In this document: one piece after another, positions 1 to 9,889 of the stretch
Layout: each line of letters starts with the position of its first letter
Numbering within the stretch: position 1 is the stretch's first letter
Assembly (NCBI GenBank): GCA_021234155.1
Contig: JAJEKV010000027.1
Coordinates: 13,793,714 to 13,857,713, forward strand
Origin: Isoetes taiwanensis
Lineage: Eukaryota > Streptophyta > Lycopodiopsida > Isoetales > Isoetaceae
DNA length: 64,000 nucleotides
Direction: 5' to 3'
The notes under the pieces: model-generated
Databases searched by the model: none
Told to the model about the DNA's origin: nothing
What the model saw: only the letters and a program-made list of their open reading frames with translations
Made by a program: the position numbers and the translations under genes

Positions 1-158
1 AGCTACAATTTTGGATGAGCTCTGCAAACGTCTGTTTTAGAGCAATAGAGAATCAAACATTCCACCTCAAAACTGAAATAAGAGAGAAGAATTGGACCCT
101 TGTAATATAATGTAAGAGTGGACGCACTCACTATGGCCTGGCAGCATCTGTCACGAAA

Positions 159-480
159 TCAAGATGTTTGCAGGAGCCATGCCTGGGACGGAACTGCTGC
201 TGCACATTTCTTCCTTCTGCACCATTGTGTGCAAAGAGAGCGAAGCTTGCCTATCTGCAACGCCATGCTCCAAACAATTCAGGATGCTGCAGATGAACAA
301 ACCAGGATACATACCTTTGCAATTTTTTCCTTGGACCCATCCGATTCATCCGATCTGCCACGCCTTTCCTCTTCTTCTAGAGCCATCATCATTACATCAT
401 ATAGTGGTGCTGAATTTGATAGCCTCAATGCATTAAAATGTGCAAATCTGCGAAGAGCTTGTTGATATATCAACTCCTTG
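159..480 (-). CDS. 3' end of an unrecognised host gene, two exons
   Basis: Seen: two open segments with good splice signals. An internal exon 480-315 follows a TTTGGCAG acceptor and ends at a GTATGT donor. The last exon, 254-159, follows GTTGCAG and ends in TGA. The exon junction is phase 0, so the frame is kept. The first segment (about 55 residues) has an amphipathic start and then an acidic/basic run (EEEERRGR). The second (31 residues) is rich in Arg, Lys, Cys and Ala. I do not recognise the family. Codon content and splice sites look more like a host gene than a mobile element, and no repeat copy lies in the window. Upstream exons would lie between about 500 and 1,400 or beyond, but I could not identify any. 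It may also be a chance reading. Confidence 0.3.
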
Positions 481-491
481 CTGCCAAACAC

Positions 492-1380
492 ACGATAATT
501 TCAAGTAATATTTTGCATTGAAATAAAAGAATTAGGAAAATGGATAGGGATCAAAACAAATAATAATTGAAGGAAGCCAATTCTGTTTTAGAAGAGGCCA
601 ACTTATGGCAGGCTAACCTAAGGATAGTTTGGGAATTTGAATAGGCATTCCCTCGCAAACAGGGAGATGTGGTAAGATTCTTTCCTGTAAATAGATCTTA
701 GTATTTTACAACATTGTCCCCAGATCTGTGATCCTTGCCAGATCAGGGACTGGCTTAGCTAGAAGCTTCATCTTCTATATACATATGGGCAATAAAATGT
801 ATACCAATACAGAAAAACTTCCAGTACAAGACATAAATCTGCAACACTCTCTTGCAGGCCAGACTTCCTGGCATAAGTTTTAACTGTTTTTTACTACCAT
901 TTTCGTCCAACTCCCACTCTTTCAACGAAACGTTAAGAACTATCGTGGTCAATAAGCTTGCCTTAAACTCAAACAGTTCAGAAGATACAATTTTGTCTTA
1001 TACTGCACTAAAGCCAGATCGTCATCTGCCATTCCAACAAAGATACAATGCTTGATGATGTATCAACGATCTATGAAGCCTTAAATCCGTAATATGTATC
1101 AATCAGACTGTATGAAGTTATTTGCCATGCACAAATTTGGCGCCACAAGACTATCCAGGGATCTTTGATACAATTAATGCTTGTATGCAAGCAATACTAA
1201 CCCATTCGAAGCAGAGATTCGAAGCAGAGGTAGGAGGCTTCAACTCCTCCAAGCCACGCCTAACCCTAAATATTTATTTTTTTTTTGCTAGATGTTCCAT
1301 GGGCCTACATGCAAGAAACATGGGTAAAAAATAGGAACTGCCACTAATTAAAACCACACGATTTCTTCTTCTCAATCAAA
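492..1380. other. no gene seen; AT-rich sequence
   Basis: Only short open frames with no recognisable motif. It could hold introns or upstream exons of the gene at 159-480, but nothing supports a specific exon. Confidence 0.4.
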
Positions 1381-1515
1381 ATCAATGGGTGAGAAAGGGA
1401 AGCACTCTAGAAATACTGTTTCGTACATCGACGTGAATACGTCGTTCAAATCATATAAAAACCTTAATAAAAAGCATATAAAAAATCCAAAGGAAACCCC
1501 CTGTTATAATGCTAG
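1381..1515 (+). repeat. dispersed 125-bp repeat, copy 1
   Basis: A diverged copy of a segment also present at 1744-1870 (same direction) and 4735-4863 (inverted). Shared landmarks are a start like AAATCA(A/G)YGG, then GCACTCTAGAAATA, then CATATAAAAA, then CCCCCTGTTATAATGCTA. Confidence 0.65.
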
Positions 1516-1743
1516 ATATTCAGATATGTCGGATGTAGCCTCCGACAATGTATGCAAGAATTCGTCCTAAAAGCATTCTTAGAAGGACAGCTGAGATCCA
1601 TACCCTACAGTAGATCTGGCTCAATTTGCCACTATAGGCTCTGGATGCTCAAAAAAATGAAAAAAAAAAAGGTTCCATTATTTAAAACACAGAATGAAGC
1701 AGGAGGAAAAACACGCATGACCACATGATCTCTCTTTCTTTCT

Positions 1744-1870
1744 AAAATCAGCGGCCAAGGTGCACTCTGGAAATATTATTTAGTACAGTCAAACGAATAC
1801 ATCAACGAAATCATAGCAAAACCATATTGAAAAGAGTACAAAAAACACAAAAGAAATTCCCTATTATCAT
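1744..1870 (+). repeat. dispersed 125-bp repeat, copy 2
   Basis: Second direct copy of the segment at 1381-1515. It begins AAAATCAGCGGCC. With the inverted copy at 4735-4863 it brackets the whole tRNA-like repeat block, so the pair could be the terminal inverted repeats of an old element. No target duplication is visible. Confidence 0.6.
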
Positions 1871-1884
1871 GTTAGATATGCGAA

Positions 1885-3425
1885 ATGAGAGGTGCCCAGA
1901 GTTTGACGACTGTGGTAGTCCAGAATGCATCTCATTTAGAATATGTAGCACAATAACAGGGTTTTCCAGGGGGAATTGATATGGATGTAAAAAGCAATTC
2001 CTGAAACCATAGACTATATCTCTAAAACAATTGAATGGGTTGTTATTAAAAAAAATATAGATTTAAGATAAAAAATAATCACATTAGCTCACTCGTTATA
2101 TTGGACAAAGTAGTCTTATTAAGATATTGAGTTATTTAGAGGTTCGAGCCCCTATATTTCATATTCTAAAACCTTAGGCGAAGCCGTATAAAGGCTCAAT
2201 ATTCCATTAAAACCTTAGGCAAAATCGTATTTCATATTTCAAAATCATAGGCGCCCCCAATCATAAATGACTATAAATGACCATAAGCGAAACGAGAGGT
2301 GCACAAGGGCTCCAACATACGGTCTCAGCTATAGGATCGACCTGAAACCATAGATTATTTCCCTAAAACAACTGAATGGGTTGTTATTAAAGAAAACATA
2401 GATTTAAGATAAAAAATAATCACGTTAGCTCTCTCGTTATATTGGTTAAAGTAGTCTTATTTAGATATTGAGTTATTTAGAGGTTTGAGCCCCTGTATTT
2501 CATATTCTAAAACTTAGGCGAAGCCGTATAGAGGCTCGATGTTCCATTAAAACCTTAGGCAAAATCGTATTTCATATTTCAAAATCATAGGTGCCCCCAA
2601 TCATAAATGACCATAAGCAAAACGAGAGGTGCCCAAAGGCTCCACGATACGGTCTTGGCCGTAGGATCGACAGATCTGATGACTGTGATAGTCTAGGGTG
2701 CACCTCATTTAGAACATGTAGCACAATAACATGAGGTTCCAGGGGGAATTGATATGGATGCAAAAATAACAATTCCTGAAACCATAGACTATATGCTTAA
2801 AACAATTGAATGGGTTGCTATTAAAAAAGAATATAGATTTAAGATAAAAAATAATTACGTAGCTCACTCGTTATATTGGACAAAGTAGTCTTATTAAGAT
2901 ATTGAGTTATTTTGTTAGAGGTTCGAGCCCCCATATTTCATATTCTAAAACCTTAGGCAAAGCCGTATAGAGCGAACTCATATTTAAAATTTCAAAATCA
3001 TAGGCGCCCCCAATCATAAATGACCATAAGCGAAACGAGAGGTGCCCAAAGTCTCCAACACATGGTCTCTGCTGTAGGATCGACGGATCCGACGACTGTG
3101 GTAGTCCCGGTGCACCTCATTTAGACACATGGTCTCTGCTGTAGGAACGACGGATCCGACGACTGTGGTAGTCTAGGGTATTTAAAATATGTAGCACAAT
3201 AAGAGGAGGTTCCAGGGGAAATTGATATGGACGTAAAAATAACAATTCGTGAAACCAGAGACTATATCCCTAAAACAATTTTATGGGTTGTTATTATTTA
3301 AAAAAAAAACATAGATTTAAGATAAAAAATAATCAGGATATTGAACAAAGTAGTCTTATTAAGATATTTAGTTTTGTTAGAGGTTGGAGCCCTCGTATTT
3401 CATATTCTAAAACCTTAGACAAAGC
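1885..3425 (+). repeat. tandem repeats of about 430 bp with a tRNA-like core
   Basis: Three to four imperfect copies. Each runs through an AATATGTAGCACAATAACA landmark, a GAAACCATAGACTATAT landmark, a tRNA-like core, then text such as CCTTAGGCGAAGCCGTA and CATAGGCGCCCCCAATCA. The cores lie at about 2073-2159, 2414-2500 and 2849-2938. A fourth, at about 3324-3401, has lost its 5' half. Each full core has an A-box-like TTAGCTCACTCG and a B-box-like GGTTCGAGCCC, with AAATA and TATTT at its ends able to pair as an acceptor stem. This suggests a tRNA-derived SINE that was amplified in tandem. A local duplication of about 60 bp is seen at 3056-3175. Confidence 0.75.
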
Positions 3426-3433
3426 CATATAGA

Positions 3434-4559
3434 AGGAAGGAAGGAAGGAAGTTTATTTTAACGTCCACGGAGGCCAGAGGCCTATGAGACGGTACATGCA
3501 GAGAACAGGCAAAAAAGCCAAAAACCCCAACACCAAAAATAAACAATGTAACTGTACAGTAGAACCCTACTACCGGGATGAAAAAACCCCCACTTGGGAG
3601 GAAAAACCCTAGCAGTAGGCTCTCAAATACCATGCCCCAGAAGAGCAAGTCTGACGGCCGAAATCTGCAGGATGTAAGCTCCCAGCCGCGCTACCATAGG
3701 TGATGCAAGTAACTGATGTAGCGGTGTGTCAGAGCATCTAAGATCAGTGTGCACCTTTGCTTTCGGACATGGGCATATCTTTGGCACCACCGGGGCATGG
3801 TGTGCTCATCCTCTATCACGTGCATCTCACAACACCGACATATCCTTTCCTCCCCAGGGATCCCGGTGCCCCCCATTCACCCCCAAATGACTGTTTCAAT
3901 TAGAGGTAATGGGAACCCGTCCTTATGGCAGCAATAGCTCTCCGTTTCTTCACCGAGATGTGTGCTTTCAAAATGCGATGGGGTCCATGCTCAAGGCCGG
4001 GATTAATCTGAAATTGATAGTGCTCGTCTTGGGCTTTGCAAGAGTAGAGGCATCCCACGGGTGGCAGCATAGCCGCATCCAATTGCCCATTCTCAAGCGA
4101 TCGAATGCGCGGTGCCACCATCCGTTGGTAATCTATAGACCACCTCCTAAACCATCCCTTACGATTGCTCGTGCCATACCCTCTTCAAATTTGGGGGCCT
4201 CCGGGTTAACAACACAGCCTGTGGGGGCAAGCGATGCTCATCCATCCCATCCACCTTATGGAAGCAAGTAAGATGCCTGCGCATAGCAGAATGCTGTAAA
4301 GGCCAGAACCCCGTCTCATACAACAAAATCTGATACGGTACGGTGTCCTTCACTCCCAAGCTATATGTCAAGAAAGCTTTCTGCACCCTTTCCAACCTAT
4401 CCCATGTATTTTTGCTAACTGCTGGGCCCCAAACCTCCACCCCATATAGCAGCACCGGCTCGACCAAAGCTCTAAACAGGTGTGCTCTCCTCACCCAGTC
4501 ACAGAGATCTATCCGGCAACACGCGTTTTGCACTGCATATAAAGCCTTCCAGCCTGCAT
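3434..4559 (-). mobile_element. 5'-truncated LINE, C-terminal part of ORF2 and 3' tail
   Basis: The reading 4704-4159 contains a LINE post-RT segment (LLYGVEVWG, then ERVQKAFLTYSLGVK), and its 5' end at 4560 falls within the open frame. Further downstream in other frames (4121-3900, 3876-3691) comes a C-terminal Cys/His module: ICRCCEMHVIEDEH and a later WCQRYAHVRK. Frames are broken, so this is a dead copy. The 3' tail on the minus strand is a TTCC tetranucleotide repeat after AATAAAC, not poly(A). The insertion is flanked by ATATAGA at 3427-3433 and 4560-4566, and it interrupts a tRNA-like repeat unit that resumes at 4567. A second copy of the same 3' end starts near 63,735. Confidence 0.8.
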
Positions 4560-4566
4560 ATATAGA

Positions 4567-4740
4567 GCGAACTCGTATTTCATATTTCAAAATCATAGGC
4601 GCCCCCAACCATAAATGACCATAAGCAAAACTAGAGGTGCCCAAAGGCTCCAACACATGGTCTCTGCCGTAGGATCGATGGATCCGACGACTGTGGTAGT
4701 CCAAGGTGCACCTCGTTTAGAAATATGTAGCATAATAACA
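4567..4740 (+). repeat. remainder of an interrupted tRNA-like repeat unit
   Basis: Continues the unit broken at 3433, with the same CATAGGCGCCCCCAA, GGATCCGACGACTGTGG and AATATGTAGCATAATAACA landmarks as the array at 1885-3425. Confidence 0.75.
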
Positions 4741-4863
4741 GGGGGTTACTTTTAGATTTTTATACGCTTTTTCATATGATTTTTCTATGATTTCGTTGTT
4801 GTATTCGTTGAGGTGTACTAAATAGTATTTCTAGAGTGCACCCTTTATGGGCCGTTGATTTTC
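4735..4863 (-). repeat. dispersed 125-bp repeat, inverted copy
   Basis: Reverse complement of the segment at 1381-1515 and 1744-1870. It ends in GGGCCGTTGATTTT, the mirror of AAAATCAGCGGCC at 1744. Confidence 0.65.
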
Positions 4864-4925
4864 GTTGGTTGGAACAATCCGAGGGTTGTTGTCTTTGTCT
4901 GCATGTGTTTGTGCATGAACACTGT

Positions 4926-5075
4926 GCAAGTGTGTGCATGTGCATGTGCACATGCATGTGCATGTGTGTGCATGTGCACATGCATGTGCATGTGTGCGCA
5001 TGTGCATGTGCAAGTGCAAGTGCAAGTGCAAGTGCAAGTGCATGTGCATGTGTGCATGTGTGTGCATGTGTACTT
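4926..5075. repeat. TGCATG / TGCAAG microsatellite
   Basis: About 150 bp of alternating purine and pyrimidine built from TGCATG, GTGTGCATG and a run of TGCAAG units. All long open frames in both strands here are artefacts of the repeat. Confidence 0.95.
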
Positions 5076-5775
5076 GCCCTCTTGGATTCTTATTGCCGGA
5101 GTGGATTTTACTACCACGAGATGGATTTTTTGCTCACACTTACAAAGGTATTTGTTTTTTAATGTTTCTTCAGTTAGCATAATGTTTTTTTTACAAGGTA
5201 TTGGTTTCCTGATTCTACAATGTAGTCTTTTGGGAAAACCCCTTTTGTTTCCTTCCTATGATTTGTTTGCATTCAAGTTTAGGCCCTCTGTTTGCTTTCA
5301 ACTCTTGGATATTTCGGCTTCCTGATTGTTCATAGCGCCCGACCTTTAGCTTCAATCAACAAACGGATTCTTATGCACACAACAAAGCGGGATTATTCCA
5401 CGCCTTTTTCATGTCACGCAGATCACCAAACAAAGGCCACAAGAATACATTTATATTGTAGGTTTGGAACTTTAATCAATCGTAAGGTGAATCATGCATT
5501 ACCTTTAAGCTAGAGATGGAGCATCCAAAATCATATGGATTGATAAACAATGGTGTCATTGTGAAAGAGAAATAGTTGTAGCGGAAGTAACAATATGTAG
5601 CATAATAACAGAGGGTTTTCTTTGTGTTGTAAACTTTATGACTTTCGAATAATGGGATCAACCCGCTCTATCTTTATGGTAACTTTTACTTATGTTCTAT
5701 TTGTTTTATTGTGATCAAATTCAAAAGCTACGGTGATGAAAGCCTCAAATGAATTCTAGTTTTTTTTCGGTTTGA
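5076..5775. other. no gene seen; AT-rich spacer
   Basis: Short frames only. A lone ATATGTAGCATAATAACAG landmark at about 5592 shows that one more decayed tRNA-like repeat end lies here. Confidence 0.4.
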
Positions 5776-6485
5776 ATTCTAAAATTTTTGTCACACGGGG
5801 GGTCCCTAAGGCCCACAGGGGGCAAAAAAATTTTTGCAACACAAACCATTAACATCCAACATATAAAAATAAATCCCCCAACACATAACAACCATTGATA
5901 TTAACAACCAACACATAACTACCATTGACATTAATTAACATAACCATTGGGTCCAACACATTTAAATTAAAATCCCCTTAAACCCCCTTTGGTTTGGGTG
6001 CATATTCACACGGGTGACGTGGGGCGCCAGAGAGCCCTCATAATTGTATTTTGCACGCGTCTAAATCAACACCATATAGTATTCTCGCTTGAAATCTTAT
6101 AGTATTTTTTAATCTTATTATACAAGATAGCAAATTTTGTACTTGCATACCCCACAAACGAGGAACTTTACGTACGGTATAGATTAAGGAATAAGGGGTG
6201 AATATGCCTATCCAACAGCTCTCGTTGCCCGGAGTCACCCCCGTGTGAATATGCACCCAAACCAAAGGGGGTTTAAGGGGGATTTTAATTTAAATGTGTT
6301 GGACCCAATGGTTATGTTAATTAATGTCAATGGTAGTTATGTGTTGGTTGTTAATATCAATGGTTGTTATGTGTTGGGGGATTTAATTTTTATATGTTAA
6401 ATGTTAATGGTTTGTGTTGCAAAAAAATTTTTTTGGCCCCTTCGGGGCCTTATGGACGCCCCCGTGTGACAAAAATTTTAGAATA
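5776..6485. mobile_element. foldback element, two long inverted arms
   Basis: The left arm, about 5776-6018, and the right arm, about 6233-6485, are near-perfect reverse complements. They start ATTCTAAAATTTTTGTCACA and end near the GGTTTGGGTGCATATTCACA block. A spacer of about 215 bp separates them and has no coding potential. The element lies at the left edge of a tRNA-like repeat unit (AATATGTAGCA follows at once). I could not fix a target duplication. It is either a MITE/foldback transposon or a source of hairpin RNA. Confidence 0.85.
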
Positions 6486-6770
6486 TGTAGCAAAATAACA
6501 GGAGGTTCCAGGAGAAATTGATATGGATGTAAAAATAACAATTCTTGAAACTATAGACTATATCCTTACAACAATTGAATGGGTTGTTATTAAAAAAAAC
6601 ATAGATTTTAGATAAAAGATATTCACGTTAGCTCACTCGTTATATTGGACAAAGTAGTCTTATTAAGATATTGAGTTATTTTAATAGAGGTTCGCGCCCT
6701 CGTATTTTATATTCTAAAATCTTAGGCGAAGCCGTATAGAGGCCCGATGTTCCATCAGATTGAGGTCGAA
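6483..6770 (+). repeat. tRNA-like repeat unit, isolated copy
   Basis: Same landmarks as the array at 1885-3425. Its tRNA-like core lies at about 6616-6708, with the B box changed to GGTTCGCGCCC. Confidence 0.75.
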
Positions 6771-7705
6771 TTTAAGGCTCTTGAGAGTAAGGCGTAGGCA
6801 TCTGGACTAAGGGAGCAAAGCGCACAGATACTCCAGGTTTCCAGATTCGAAGTTCTGAGCAAGGGGAGAGCAAGGCTTGTTCCCTTCTTTAATCATTTGT
6901 ATGGTGTGGGATCCTTCGTGCAAATGATTCCGCCACCCAGATGCTTCCTGCGCAGTTTGGATGCACAACGTTGGCCTGTTTTTTCCGGCGTTAATTTTTT
7001 TACAATGGTCCAGTTTGAAACCATGGGAGTTGAAAGTGACAAAGCATGTTTGAAAGTGACGTTAGAAAGTGGCAAAGCATTTTTTTGGCAAAAAGATGTT
7101 AAGCGTTGACTTGGCATCATGCTGGGATATGCTGGAGATCAATGACTCATTCAATCCAAGAAACAAAACCCATTTGCATAAAATGATGCTTGGAGAAGTT
7201 ATAAAATGATGCTTGGAGAAGTTTTGAGTTTATTCGCAACAATTTTTTTTATTCCAAGTGATGATTCCCTAGTACATAAAATCTGGGAAGAATCCTTTAA
7301 AACAGATAGTGACCATCAAACTTTTAAATGTTGACAAACTGAGATGCGTGTATCTAAACACCTACTCAAATTCTATATTCATGCATAAAACTCAAGGCGA
7401 CTGGTTTACATTATTTTGCGATGAATTTGGTAGGACAAGCTTGTCCACATCAGTTAAAGGTAGAAAGAACAAATTTCAAAATTCCGGGTGAATGTTAGTA
7501 AAGAGGCAACTCACATGTCGGATGCCCTTCTGAACGTAACTTTTCCTCTTGATTCTTATATTCTTATCGAATCCTAACCACAATACCAGCAAATTGAGCT
7601 TCCAACTTGCCATGGAATGAATTGAAGTGCAATTCAATATGCAGAAGAATAAAAACTCTTGGCAACCTACATCCAAAAATGGCAGCTTTACAAAACAATG
7701 AAGAA
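6771..7705. other. no gene seen; 3' flank of the RING gene
   Basis: Contains a short direct repeat (GAAAGTGAC/CAAAGCAT at 7035-7082). The part next to 7706 is probably the 3' UTR of the RING gene. No clear poly(A) signal could be assigned. Confidence 0.4.
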
Positions 7706-9889
7706 TCACCAACCTCTCAAGTACCTGAAGGATGCAGGACATCCTTTCCTAGCATGTGTTAATGCAGGCAGATACTCAATGTGATTATTGTCTGGAGATA
7801 TTTGTGATGGATAGATTATTCTTTTCACTCTCGCCTCATTTGCAATTGCATCTCTATTTTGTCTACCCCTAAATGAAAATGCTCTCTTAGAGAGAGACTT
7901 GCCTGTGTGGGTGGTTGGCATTTGTGACTTGCACTTCTTTCTCATACTGTCACGCATGGGAAACAATTTTGTTCCTGCATGCAATGCTGTATGAGTGCCT
8001 TCAGCTCCAGCAGTATCATCTGCAAGTATGCCAATCCTAGAGAGCTTGTTCCGTGTCGATGTCTGCCCATGGGGACTGTAGCTTTTAAATAAAGCTTTAG
8101 AAAAGCTCAAAGACTCCACGCCATCAGTACATTTTGACGTCCTAATGGCTTTGTTACACAATGGGCATGGTGGATCATGCAGTTCAGCTTCTGTGGTCGC
8201 TTGCTCTAGACAATTAGCATGGAAGGCATGCCCACATTGAAGCACACCAACACTTGGCGGGTCCATAGTTCCCATCATTTTCTGAGAGCTTAGAGGTGAA
8301 TGTTGTGATAGCCACCTTGAGCATAAACCGCATGTGTATTGTTCTTGCATGGGAGATGAGCATCCCTGACAGAAGTTAGCTCTTATCCTTTCGAGTGCCA
8401 AAAGTTCGCTATACTCGGCACCCATACTTTCCTGAACAGAAATAAAATCTGATGGGCTGTTTGCACTTATCCAATGAAGCCGTTCTCGGCGTGATGATGC
8501 AACAAGGTCTGAAAACGTTTGCATTGACCACCAATCAGAAGAAGCCCCAACAGACCCAATACAGGAATCACCCCCACTACTTGCAGATCTCAGTGAATGC
8601 CTACCTTCAGATGCAGGGCTGTGGGTACTAGCCATACCAGACACTGGATGTAAGCGGCTCTCAGGTGTGGTCTTTGATGAAGAATAACTACTAATAGAAG
8701 AGAATGATTTTGGGAAGAAAGTTTGCTGACCAATCTGGTAACCATCAGCAGGTGGCATTGTTGGGAAGCATTCTTCAGCACTTGAAGAAAACAAGGGACT
8801 AGCCTCAGGTATGTCATATGTTGTTGGGGTCGTTGTTGCATATCCCTGCAAGTTATTGATGGTAATTTGCCATCAGAAATGATATCAATGTGTACAATTG
8901 TGCATTCCAACGTGACTATCAGATATCTAGATAATCAATTAGACTGCAAGACAAATATAGATAATCACAAATTGATCTTCCTCTCGCGTCTAAAGTATTC
9001 TATACGGGATAATTACGCAGCTTTAATCCTGAGGCATTACAGATTTTATGCAACAAACAGCAGAATCTATCTTATGAGGAGCTATACAATAAGTCCATCT
9101 ACTTTATATTGTCCAAGAAGGGCAAAGAACCATATGCAGCTCCATTTCACTCAATGCACTGATATTTCTTCACTACGCACCTGATTTATGGCCCAGACTT
9201 GGTTTGGCTGACAACAACTCTAATGGTTCCTGGCTTTTCCCTGTGTTTTTGGTGCTAAGAAAGATGAAAATGAATTCTACAGTCAAATTCAACAAAGCAA
9301 TGCAGCACGCTAGTATTTTTTCCTAATGAACATCAAGTACATCACTGTCTCCAATATCATGTGAGGATGCGAGAAGGGGTCCAATGTAACTTTACCTCTT
9401 TTGACAAGGATATGCATGGGCTAGAGTTTGAATCTGCAGAAAAACAGAACCAGAGAGTGTTAAACACTGCCATACATAACTTACCATTCATAACCCTTAA
9501 AAAAGGAAATTATTGCACATACCAGATGTTCCCAAGCTTATGTCTCCCATGTGGCAAATCTGTGAAGCACTGAGTGGATTCAGGGATGCACGGAAACTGT
9601 TGGAGGGGCTCGGCCCCTGTGAAAAAAGCCCATTAGAATGTGCCCTGTGATGGCTCAAAAAACGTGAGCTTCCAACCCTGCTTCCTCTGCTACTGGATGA
9701 AAAGGAAGATCGATAGAACTGCATGCCAGAAAGATCTTCTGGCAAAGATTTATCATCCCAGCAATGAGAAAGTGGAGGGGAAAAATTTCCATTTATATGC
9801 CAACGAGGCTCATTCAGCCCATTTGACCATCCATCCCGATTAGAGGCAGGATCATGCGGTTTAGTTGGTACACAACAGATCGATCCCAT
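7706..9889 (-). CDS. RING-H2 zinc finger protein, probable E3 ubiquitin ligase
   Basis: Seen: exon 1, 9889-9523, starts MGSICCVPT and ends at a GTATGTG donor in phase 1. The last exon, 8845-7706, starts after TAACTTGCAG in phase 0 and encodes a Ser-rich stretch, a WWSMQTFSDLVASSRRE block, and a RING at 8332-8156 spaced C-x2-C-x28-C-x-H-x2-H-x2-C-x14-C-x2-C. Family knowledge: plant proteins of this architecture with an MGxxCC start are RING E3 ligases. G2 and the cysteines fit N-myristoylation and palmitoylation, so membrane attachment is likely. A 74-nt exon at 9254-9181 (CTTAG acceptor, GTGCGT donor) restores the phase exactly but has an in-frame TAG at 9222-9220. The gene is thus spliced differently, regulated by a stop-bearing exon, or broken. 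A TATA-like TTTAAATA lies near 9975. Codons and splice sites look host-like. Confidence 0.8.
8156..8332 (-). other. RING-H2 domain of the RING gene
   Basis: Eight metal ligands are visible: two Cys pairs, the central C-x-H-x2-H-x2-C, and the final CPLC. The spacing between ligands 2 and 3 is long (28) but normal for this plant family. It would bind two zinc ions and recruit an E2 enzyme. Confidence 0.85.

Noticed and set aside
2073-2938. Functional tRNA genes
   Set aside because: The cores have A/B-box-like sequence and end pairing, but the D and anticodon arms do not form normally and copies lie in repeats.
4772-5325. Six long overlapping frames rich in Cys, His, Met and Thr
   Set aside because: All come from the TGCATG/TGCAAG microsatellite; every frame of such a repeat is open.
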